From contig NC_081407.1 of assembly GCF_030272615.1 (NCBI RefSeq), positions 436,204,230 through 436,268,229 on the forward strand: a stretch of 64,000 nucleotides of DNA, given 5' to 3'. The position numbers and the translations under genes are program-made. How positions within the stretch are numbered: the stretch's first letter is position 1; each line of letters begins with the position of its first letter. Under the pieces are notes generated by a model that saw only the letters and a list, made by a program, of their open reading frames with translations, had not been told where the DNA came from and did no database searches. Origin of the DNA: Cryptomeria japonica. Lineage: Eukaryota; Streptophyta; Pinopsida; Cupressales; Cupressaceae. Positions 48,318 through 58,619 of this stretch are shown here, one piece after another.

Positions 48318-49551
48318 TGAAAGGAATACTATTGTCACTGAGAGGGGGGGGGGGGGAAGTAGTGACAATGAAAACAAAATAAATTTTTAACACTTGCAGG
48401 TTAATGTCAATAAACTGATTGTATAAAAGGAAGAAGTACTGATAATAAGACTTGAGTCTTATAAATTTAATTAACTTAGAACACTTATCAAATGACGAAC
48501 ACAATAAGAAAAAATGATAACACCAAAATTATGAGTGGAAAACCCTCTGGGGTATAAAAACCACTCTCAAGAAATGCCTCACCGGCTTAATCAAAATGTC
48601 TCACTGACATATACAATTTGTCTCACTAACAAACATAATTCATCTCACTGATGTCACAAATATTAAATGTCTTTTAAAACAAAATAAAAACACACATAGA
48701 TGATCCTCTGCTTTCAATACAAAACACAACTCATCTATTGCAGAGTATAACCTTTTGAAATGTCTATCATATCACAATGATATTAACTCTTTGTTGTCAA
48801 TAAATGCCCCTACACACCAACATAGATCCAACCTTCAACTAAATATTTGAGTGTACTGTCTCTGTTACAAAGAAATTTTTGTCGTAGCCTAACTATCTCT
48901 TCATTTCCTCAATCACAATATTATCTCATCATAAAAAATAATAATATATGTTATGTCGATTTCCCTGTTTTTATTAATAGACTACAACGACCACATAACT
49001 GTCTTCGACTAGTTTGTCAAGTTCATTAAAAAGAAAATCGACTATTAGAAGACTAATCCATGATTGTAGAAGTCATGATTGTCGACACATAGATTTTCAC
49101 TCATTTATTCTAAGAACCAATCGAAAACCAATCTGCCATTTGAATACCATCCATGCCATAACAGGGCTATCACTTATGCAGTCGACTAAAAGCTTGAAGA
49201 CATAAAAAATGACTATTCTTAATAGAGAAATCAACTGAGAAGATGTTCATTCACTGAAGCAGAGAAAGATAACTTGATACAAAGAAAGTTTCAATTTCAT
49301 AAACCCATCCTTTAAGAAGATATATACAAATGAGAAATAGCTCTATACCATCTTCAATCACCCAACGCACTCAAACACTTACATGACTAAATTTGTAAAG
49401 TCCGCTATCCACAATATTAACAACATCATTATCAGTCATAAACACATCATCTACACTTGATCAAAACAAAATGTGTAGAAAGAGTAAAAGTAGGTTGTAG
49501 GATTAGGCATCAAAAATTATTTTTGTCATCAAAATGCCCAAAGTTGCAACA
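48318..49551 (-). repeat. Element H 5' LTR
   Basis: It starts TGAAAGGAATAC beside a primer-site-like GCTCTGATACC (48304-48314). It has a long G-run within the stem TTGTCACT (48332-48339) / AGTGACAA (48361-48368). The end is placed at GTTGCAACA (49551), because the coding-strand start TGTTGCAACTTTGGGCATTT fits such LTRs. That end is less certain. Confidence 0.6.
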
Positions 49552-51820
49552 ATTGTTGTCATTTCTAATTTCAAGGGTCTACATAATCCACATCGGATAT
49601 ATATTTTTGATATGTAATCATCACCTTTAATTAATAATGGAGTACTTTGTCAACAACATAATTTATTTATAAAGAGGCATGAGAGATGGATCATGGAGAG
49701 TTTTGAATGCAGTGTTCTCATTTCTGAATTCTAATATGTGTTTTCTTAGGTTAAAAAATATTAACAATGATGAAAATATATTGTTGGGGGTATTGTAAAT
49801 TTTCTAGCCTCCCGTTATGTAATTTCAGAGGAAAACAGAGACTAATTTCACACAAGCTAAGGATGGGTGGAATTGGAAATATTTGGATGGGTGGAATAAG
49901 GCATGAGAGAGGCCCTCAAATAGGAACTTTGGAATTTCTACACACTTTCGAAGGTTTTCTTTCTTTTCTTTGTCCTTTATATTTCCACCCTTTTCTTTCT
50001 TGATGGCTTGATCTTGTACGAAGATGGTGGAAGTAGTTTTTCTATTAGTAAATCTACTTTTATTTTCCATCCTATTCTTTTTTGATGGATTCATATTTCT
50101 TGAACATTAGGGGAGCAAGTTGGCTGTCACAACATTAAGCCGATATTTTTGGGGGTGTTGATGGATCCCTAAACCCATAGCATCTTTAGCAGATTGGTAT
50201 CAATTATGTCAATTTGTAATTTATCTGTAACTTCAAGGATGTATCATGTACCATCTAACATTATAATTCATTATTGATATAATTAATGGTTTTGCTACTA
50301 CTATTCTTTGTTATTTATTTGCAGTAAATAGTTATATTATGTTTGTTTGTTGTAATTGTCATGTGCTTTATTTGGAGCATTTATTTACTTAATTCTTTCA
50401 GAGGACTCTAAATATTAATGCCTTTCACCAATGCATCCAAGAATATTACTACATATCCCTACTTACAGATCCATATTATTTAGTGATTCACCCAAACACA
50501 CTATAATTTTAATAAAGCATCTAATAATTTCTAACTTGTTTGTTCACTGTGCAGGTATAGAACAGGTTTCCATTTCATAAATATCAAGTATGTGGGTTAA
50601 AATGGGCCCCCACAAGGGTTGATCTCAACATATTGGTCGTCACTCATAGGGTGACACTAATAAACTATCAAACATTGAACACAACTGTATCCATGGTCCC
50701 ATATATTGGCATTCAATGATAATATAAACTGCCATCCAATGACAACACATACAACAAAGAATAAAATTGTATTCCATGGTCAACCGGTGACTAAAGCCAT
50801 CATATGAGTAAAGACAAGTATACAGACTCAGATTTAAGATCATATCAAATAGAGTAGAGATTCTAATAATCAATGATACCATTAGAAGAAAAGACATGTA
50901 TTAATCCATGCCAGAGCTTATTAGCAATCATAGTTGAATCACGAACAAGCTATAATGACAAAACCATAAAGGAATTGCCATTGATTACAGAGGAGACATA
51001 GAACAATGACAAAGGTACTCATCTAAGAGGAAAATGAAAGATTACTGCCAGAAGGAAGGACAACAGTTACTGTAATCACAACAATGAGATTAATATGCAC
51101 ACACCAATAAAAGTTCATCTGGAATGCATTCAAGATCAACTCAAACAATGCATCTCAAACATAAAGCATAAAGATCAAGCTACAACAAAATCCTACAAAT
51201 AGAAATATGTGTATTTCCTTTGACTTTGATGATTAAGGAAGGGACCAAATCAAGATTCATGTATTTATAGATTTGAGCAACCCCGGTAGATGAGGAAGAC
51301 ATAGTAGTGCAACCTTTCATAGAATGCAAGAATGGTATCAATAAGACAATAAACATTATAAACATACCAATATGAAGAGAGCAGTTGAGTGAAGTCATGA
51401 ATCACTGTAATGAATCATTAGTACAGTCTAGTGAGAAAGGACAATCATCTTCTATTGACCTAATGAAATAATGCAGTCCAAACAAGGAGCAACCCTCAAT
51501 CTCATACACAATAAGCAACTAAGAATAGTCACAGAGCACTAAGAGACCATGAAAGATAGTGAATATTATCTACCCATGGACTTTAGTGCATTACTGCAGT
51601 TTAAAAAGTGAGAAAGACAACCCTTCGAAGGCATGATTGATGAATGAGCAACATGTATACCAGTCTAAGGATCCACAATCATCTACACAGGAAGAGCAGT
51701 CTAGGCATAGGGAACCATTATCTCAAACAATATTACATCATCTCACAGTATCAGATCATATCAAAGATGATAACATTCAAATAGAACAGTCAATGAAAGG
51801 AGAGATTGTTATTAAAAGAA
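49552..51820. other. Non-coding flank of element E
   Basis: No supported gene. Sequence from 50.6 kb to element E is an A/C/G-rich texture with recurring CAGTCA- and CACAATGA-like words, the same texture as 58.6-60.8 kb. This agrees with E having inserted into one continuous unit of unknown nature. Confidence 0.35.
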
Positions 51821-51824
51821 CAAT

Positions 51825-52596
51825 TGTTAGGATTCCCAAAGATACTGAGAGGGGGGGGGGGGGGGGTGAATCAGTATCTTGCCGGTTAATGGATTTTCTT
51901 AACTTATTAAATGAATTGCATCTCAAAATAGTATACTAGTAAACAAGAATAAATGCAGTAAATAAGAACAACAACCACAACATAGAAAGCACACCGTAAC
52001 ACAATATTTTTAACGAGGAAACCTAGTGTGGGAAAAACCTCGGTGGGATTTGTGACCCACAATACTCGCTCATTGGCCAATAAGTGAATATTATTGATAC
52101 AATAGGGGCCTGCATATGCAGGAAGGCCAACTGCCTAAAGCTTACTACTTAAATACAAAAAGAGAAGTCTCATTGACTTACAAAAATGGATTAAGTAAAT
52201 CCAATATCATGTAATGCTTCGGATCAGCATCTGCTATGCTAGGTTCAGTACCGGTTTAAGCTCATGCAACTTCCATGAACCTTATTCCAAACTCTGCCTT
52301 AATATTCACATATTACTTCTGCAATAATCTAACCATATCCACATCTTTTTAAATGATCTACAAGATCTCATACTTATATGAATCCTATTACAATTCGCCT
52401 TGTCGGCTTACAAAAAGATTTTACAAATAAATACAAAATCTTGTCGGCCAGGGTGTCGGTAATCATCTTTTCACTGCCGATGCCGGTGTCTGTGCCTGTG
52501 CCGTTGTCTGTCGATACCATAGTATTGTAAGGTTGCCATCAATGAAAATACCTTCAATCACCTACAATTTCGCATTGGAGTGTGCATTTTCCAACA
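51825..52596 (-). repeat. Element E 3' LTR
   Basis: This 772-bp LTR runs from TGTTAGGATTCCC to TTTTCCAACA. It has a perfect 8-bp U5 stem, GATACTGA (51841-51848) / TCAGTATC (51871-51878). Differences from the 5' LTR are nearly all transitions, many at CG. Confidence 0.95.
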
Positions 52597-52611
52597 ATCT
52601 CCCCCTTTGGC
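52597..52611 (-). promoter_or_regulatory. Element E polypurine tract
   Basis: The minus strand reads GCCAAAGGGGGAGAT immediately before the 3' LTR. Confidence 0.9.
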
Positions 52612-52835
52612 ATTGATGGCAACACTCATGAGAAAAAGCCAAAAGTGTATCCAAAAATGTTGTCCAAAACTGTCTTACCAAAACTATCAAAACTGTGTGC
52701 TCCCCCTGAGCAGATGATCTCTTTTGTCATACATATTTTTTTATCCTTATTTCTTTTTCTCATCCTCTACTACTCCCCCTTTGGCATCAATGACAAAGGT
52801 TGTCAATTAATGTCAATTGAGTGTAGTTCTTGTTT

Positions 52836-55800
52836 TTATCCCTGTAACCGGTTGGTTACAATCTGATAAAGATCTGCTAAAGCAACATTAAGACTGTTGT
52901 AGAATTTTTCACTGTCCTTTAGTGCTGCTTCATTCCTTTGGATTGTACCGGTGAGAAAGTGCATTTGCTCTTTCGATGTCTTAAGTCTTGGAACGAGAGC
53001 CTCATAAAACTCTTTTCTCAAAGAGATGAGGATATCCAATTTAGGACTTAGTCCGCACTTAAGTTCTTTTGCTTTAAACTTTAACCTTTCCTTATCTTTT
53101 TCAAGTTTTTCTATTTTTTCTTCAAATCCGTTAATTTTCTATTCTACTACCGATATTGAATCTGATGAACCTATTAAGTTGTCAGCAATATCATTGATTT
53201 CCTTTTGAGCCATGCTGATCTCTTTATCTATATCTTCTGTCAAAATGTTTGTTTTGCATGTATCTCTGTACAATTTCTTGAAGTCCAAAATTATCTTGCC
53301 TAGTACCGGTAATAAGGTATCCATATGTTCCTTATTTTTCTTGACTGTCTCCTAAAAGAATTTTTCCTTCTCTTTATTCATTTTCTCTGTGAATGTCTCC
53401 TCATTGATTTGATCAATTGTTAGTAGGTTGTCGGTTATGTATTTAGACAATGTGTCTAATTGGCCTAAAGAATCTTTATTCTCTATTTTACACATGGGTG
53501 CAATCATCTTCAAAATTGGTAAGGTATCATCAATAGCCTTATATGCTAGTGCATTACAATCTGTTATTTTCTTGATAGAATATAATAATACCCCTGTCAC
53601 ATTAGTTGGTCTGAATTCAGTCATAGAGGTTCTGGATGACCGTCCAACAACCTTCACAATTTGTAATCCACCGGTGGTGGTAATAGCTTTTCTTTCCTCT
53701 TTCTTTGGAGGGTCAGTTTATGTCTGCATTTCAACTACCAAAGGTTTAGGTTTTTCAGTTGTAGCCAGTGGTACTGTTTCTGAATGTACCTATGAATCTT
53801 GTTGCTCTACCTGTTTCTCTGTACTCTCTACTGATGGTTTCTCTGATGGTGCCTCTGATTATTTTTTAGTGGTATCCACTCCCGTTTTTTCTGTTTGTGA
53901 CTCTGTGTTTTCTACCGATTTTTTTGTGCTTACTCCTAAAATGTCTACAGCCGGTATCTCAACAAATTTTTCATTGCTATCAGTTGTCGGTTGCTCAATA
54001 GATACATCATTATGTACACCAGTGCTATGTACTTTTCCTGTATCTGTTGTCTGTTTAGTTTGTTGCTCACTCCCAATTTCAATGTCTCCAACTGTATCTT
54101 TGACATTTGTCTCAACTATTGTGTCTTCTACCGGTGGCTTAGTTTCCACATCTCTTTTCTCACTTGATTCCTTATCAACCACAGTGTTTACTTCTTGTGT
54201 GTCGATATTCATTGTGTACAACACTTCTGAATCAAGATTTGTATATTCATGTGTTGTCTCCATACTCTCTATTGTTGGTGGAGTATCAATAGTTTGTGTT
54301 GGTGGAGTATTAGAGGAAGGTGGGGGTAAGTTATCTGTCACCTTTATGCTCAGAGGTCCACCTACCTTGCCTTTCCCCTTATCCTTGTCCTTTTCCTCTT
54401 GATAGACTTTAAAAGTCTTTGGTCTCTTAAGCTCTTCTTGTTTCTCTTTTTCAACAAAGAATATATCCCACTTGTCTGCAGTTTCTTCTGATATCTTGTT
54501 AACTCTTCTTGCCACTAGTGCTACATGCTAGTGACCGGTTGAGAATACTGTCCGGTTTGCCTCACTTATTAATTCATCTATCTGTTGTGTTGAGTTCACT
54601 AGGTGAACTGCAAGTAGTTTTTCAATTTTGATCTTTTTATCCAATTCAACAATTTCTACCCTTCTTGCTTCTAACCTTCTATACAAGTCATTGGGTATAT
54701 CATCTACAACTTCCATAAAAAATTTCTTATAGATATCAAGATATAAAATAACACTATTTTCTATACTTTCTTTTTCATCATCTGATAGTGTGTTATACAA
54801 CTTGCTGATGTTTGACAATTTGCCATCTTCAGTTATCTCACTCAAAAGTTTGTCAAGTGGAAGAACAGCTTATTTTTGTTTCCTCTTCTTTGGTGTCAAC
54901 TTCCTTGTCAGAGGCCTCACTGTCTGTTGTTTCTGTCTTGTTCTTTTTGGTGTAGGATTAGGTGCCCGTGAGGGTTTTCTTTTTCTCTCTACCCTTTTGA
55001 ACTATACTGGTATCTCACTATCGGAGGAGGTAGCAACCAGTGAAAGATGTGTTTCCTATTGTAGTCCTTCCAAGTCACTCTCCTTAATATTAGTTTTATT
55101 CAATACATCTTCCTTGATTGCTTTTGCTTGCCTTGTTCCTTTCCTAACTATCTATTCAATTTTCTTTATTCTTTTCTGAGACTGAATACTGCTTTCAATT
55201 GTTTCTGCATTTCCAAATATTTTTTTTGTTGGTTCTTTAGGGGCTTCAAGGAGGGCTTTTGCATAAGTTTCAATGATGTTCTCATCTACCTCATATCCCA
55301 TTTTTGTAACCCAAATAGTCCTTGGGACCACTGCCTCCATCTTGATTTCATCTTTCTTAATTACAAAGCATGTCTCCTTTTGATATTTGTCAACAATAGC
55401 TTGAGATAGCCTTATCCTAGTTTTCATTCTAGCCTTTAGTGTTTGAAAATGTTCATTTATATTCTTTTCTTTGTCATCTCCCATGTTGTTGAGTATGTCC
55501 AGAAGTTGTTTTCCTACCGGTATGTCAAAACCAAAATCCTTTCTTCCAATACCGGGAACTTGCTTGGTAATATATAACATTAAACATACAAGCATGTTGC
55601 CAAATCTGAATGTACCTTTCTTATCACCTTTTATCTTCCCTAGATTGTCTATCAGTTCATCTTTCAACCATTTGCAAATATCAATATTTGCATTGTTGTT
55701 TACCATGTCATAGGCACTTTTGATACATAAGCTGGAAACAAAGTTTAACCTATTGGCATGTGTAACCTTGTATCCAAGAATCATGCTTATGAACCTTACA

Positions 55801-56348
55801 TTGATATCCTTAACATCATTTACTCTTAGGGAACTCTTATCAAAGGTTGCGCTGGTTAGGGTTATTACAGTGTCATTTGGAATCTTTTTAGTCTTGTCAA
55901 GCCTGCTACCGGTGGAAGGTAAGCTTGTCACTCCCCTAATTGCATCTTTGGTTATCTTATAAATTGAATCTAACCAAAAGAACTCTCCATGTACTCTGCT
56001 TAGCACAATCCTTATAACATCCTTCGAAAAATCAGGGATACTAAGAATTTCCACAAAACCTAGGGTTTCAATTATCTTGTGTTCCAGTTTAACATTTCCA
56101 TTTTCATCACATATAACCATCCTGTACATGTTCTTAATCTCATCATCTCCTAGTTCATATATATGACAATGCATGTAGATTCTAGGATCCTCAACATAAG
56201 CAACTCCTTTGGGAATTTATGAGAATGCTCCTAGGGTATCATCTTTCTTCGCAATTTTGGGAATGATTTTAAATACGGGCCTAGGGCGCTTAACAACTTC
56301 AACTACAGTAGGGTTTGCAATGAATTCAGGTGTAGAGGAGGAAGCCAT
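52836..56348 (-). pseudogene. Element E ORF2, reference copy of unknown gene
   Basis: One unshifted frame of 1,171 codons starts MASSSTPEFIANPT and ends NRLQG-TAA 239 bp before the 3' LTR. The layout is: residues 1-400, a globular region with LSRVHGEFFWLDSIYKITKD, MILGYKVTHANRLNFVSSLC and RFGNMLVCLMLYITKQVPGI; about 400-500, Lys/Arg-rich; 500-610, helical (LYNTLSDDEKESIENSVILY, then LYRRLEARRVEIVELDKKI); 610-870, acidic Ser/Thr/Pro/Gln-rich; the rest a coiled-coil-like C-terminus. Eleven premature stops were read, seven TAG and four TAA, no TGA. It fills the place of pol. The coiled-coil tail recalls env-like ORFs of some Sireviruses, but no membrane span is seen. Confidence 0.75.
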
Positions 56349-56651
56349 TGTTATAAATACCTTAATTTGCCTTTAGGTATGAGTGCTTGAATGATTTGCT
56401 TCACTTCTCGCTGTGGATGCCTTCGCTCAGGATTTTCGCGCTCTCAGGAAATTTGAATGCTTGGTGAATGAAAAAAGAGGCAAAACACTTGCTTTATAGT
56501 GTCATTTCCTTCAACTGCCACATTTAATGTTTGCCAGTTAAGTGAAAACTTAACTCATCTGCCGGTAAAGAAGCATTTCATCTTCTTATCATCAACCGAG
56601 GGTAAACTAGCATGTTTTACATTTGTTTCCATACCCCCAAGGGATTATTTC

Positions 56652-57761
56652 TTAGTTAGATGAAGAATCTCCTGTCGGTGGAATGGTACTCTGTTCTACC
56701 GGTGGAGGAGTATTCACATCAACATTCTGATCTGACTTTCTAATCCATTTTTTTGAAAATTCTTGCTTTACTTCTTCAACCTTCTCTTTAGCTTTCAGGC
56801 TGGGTCCTTTGTTATTTGCCGGTGATGCCTTACTTCTACAAAATTTTGCAATATGTCCAATTTTGTTACAAGCATAACAAGTCACATTATTTTTTTGAAT
56901 TGCTTCTCCATATCCTATGCCAGTATGTGTTCTTCATTGATTATATAAGTGTCCAAATCTTCCACAAACATAACATCTTACATTCATTCTGCAATTTTCT
57001 GAATTATGTCCAAGTTTGTTGCATTTAGAACATTGACCGGTGGGTGCATTTGTGCTTTAATAGTTTCTAGATCTACACTAATTTTCTCTATGACCATACT
57101 TGTTACAGTTAAAGCATTTTCCATTAAATTTATAAGCATTAGGTTGTCTTACCGATTTGTTGTGATCATGTTTGTTTGCAGTGCCAAAGCTTTCACCAAC
57201 TTCAGAGCCAAGTCCAGTGTCTCCATTAGTTTTATGATTTTTCAGCATGTCATCAAGTTGTTCTGAACTTTTCTTGAATTTCTCCTTGTGTTGATTTGCA
57301 ATAGCCAACTCTTTTTCCAAGAAATCCTTCTATCTCATGAGTTCAGTTTTATCATGTTCCAAGTAAATCATATCTGTTTTTAACATATCATTCTCATGAC
57401 TGAGTCTTATATTTTCATTTGCAACATCATTGATTCTTCTAGCCAAGTCATCTTCATTCTTATTTCTATTTTTAGTGTCTTTACAAAATCTCATGGTCAT
57501 GTCTTGCATCTCATTTCTCAATGACATATTCTCTTGTTTTAGTTTTCTTACCAGATCATTAAGAGTCTCTTTTTCATCATCATCACTCTGTATCTTCTCA
57601 TGAAGTTCTCTTCTTTTGTTCCTAGCAATAGTGAGATTCTCCTAAAGTCCTTGAATGATTTCCTATGCAGCCTTCAGATCATCTTCAAGTTTCATATTTT
57701 TCAACTTTTTTGCATCATAATCTGCAAGAGATATTTCTAGTTGCTTTGTCAAATTATCCAT
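56652..57761 (-). pseudogene. Element E gag-like protein
   Basis: One unshifted frame of 370 codons starts MDNLTKQLEISLADYDAKKL and ends PTGDSSSN-TAA. The coiled coil covers about residues 1-150. The signature SEQLDDMLKNHKTNGDTGLG follows. Four knuckles are CFNCNKYGHREN(stop)C, CSKCNKLGHNSENC, CYVCGRFGHLYNQ(stop) and CYACNKIGHIAKFC. Six premature stops were read: four TAG, one TAA and one TGA that replaces the last Cys of knuckle three. ORF2 begins 303 bp downstream. Confidence 0.8.
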
Positions 57762-57818
57762 CTGTACCGGTGTTAGAATCTTCCTCAAGTTGTTAGGCTT
57801 TTGAAAATAGAGGACCAG

Positions 57819-57830
57819 GCTCTGATACCA
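57819..57830 (-). promoter_or_regulatory. Element E primer binding site
   Basis: The minus strand reads TGGTATCAGAGC, a perfect initiator Met site, two bases after the 5' LTR. Confidence 0.95.
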
Positions 57831-57832
57831 AT

Positions 57833-58614
57833 TGTTAGGATTCCCAAAGATACTGAGAGGGGGGGGGGTGTGAATCAGTATATTGCCAGTTAATGGATTT
57901 TCTTAACTTATTAAATGAATTGCATCTCAAAACAATATACCGGCAAACAAGAATTAATGCATTAAATAAGAACAACAACTACAACATAGAAAGCACACCA
58001 TAACACAATATTTTTAATGAGGAAACCCAGTGTGGGAAAAACCTCAGTGGGATTTGTGACCCACAATATTTTCTCACTGGCCAATAAGTGAATATTACTA
58101 ATACAATAGGGGCCCGCACATGCAGGAAGGCCAACTACCTAAAGCTCACTGCTTAAATACAAAAAGAGAAGTCTCACTAACTTACAAAAATGGATTAAGT
58201 AAATCCAATATCATGTACTGCTTCGGATCAGCATCTGCTATGCCAGGTTCAGTACCGGTTTAAGCTCATGGAACTTTCATAAACCTTATTCCAAACTCTG
58301 CCTTAATATTCACATATTACTTCTGCAATAATCTAACCATATCCGCATCTTTTTAAATGATCTACAAGATCTCATACTTATATGAATCCTATTACAATTC
58401 GCCTTGTCGGCTTACAAAAAGATTTTACAAATAAATACAAAATAAAATAGATAAAATCTTGTCGGCCAGGGTGCCGGTAATCATCTTTTCGTTGCCGGTG
58501 TCGGTGTCTGTGCCTGTGCCGGTGTCTGCCGATGCCATAGGATTGTAAGGTTGCCATCAATGACAATACCTTCAATCACCTACAATTTCTCATTGGAGTG
58601 TGCATTTGCCAACA
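57833..58614 (-). repeat. Element E 5' LTR
   Basis: This 782-bp LTR runs from TGTTAGGATTCCC to TTGCCAACA. A CCGGTGTCGGTG-type hexamer array lies at 58492-58537. The last pair of the U5 stem is lost by one change (TCAGTATA). Confidence 0.95.
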
Positions 58615-58619
58615 TCAAT

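Larger units (their letters stand above)
51825..58614 (-). mobile_element. Element E: most complete non-autonomous copy
   Basis: 5' LTR 57833-58614, primer site, gag, ORF2, purine tract and 3' LTR 51825-52596 are all present without inserted DNA; internal length is 5,236 bp. The flanking 5-mers are ACAAT and TCAAT, a target duplication with one mismatch. Gag and ORF2 each keep one unshifted frame, so the family's gene plan can be read directly. No protease, integrase, RT or RNase H motif is present in any frame. Confidence 0.9.

Noticed and set aside
53428-54402. 324-codon plus-strand ORF
   Set aside because: It is the antisense shadow of the acidic Ser/Thr/Pro-rich part of E ORF2. Its biased Ser/Val/Cys content comes from that, and the minus strand has homologs in A and C.
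52836-57761. Stop-codon reassignment (TAA/TAG read as Gln)
   Set aside because: The genome is a plant with retrotransposons showing wide C-to-T and G-to-A decay. Some TAG replace Trp and one TGA replaces Arg in C, which decay explains and reassignment does not.
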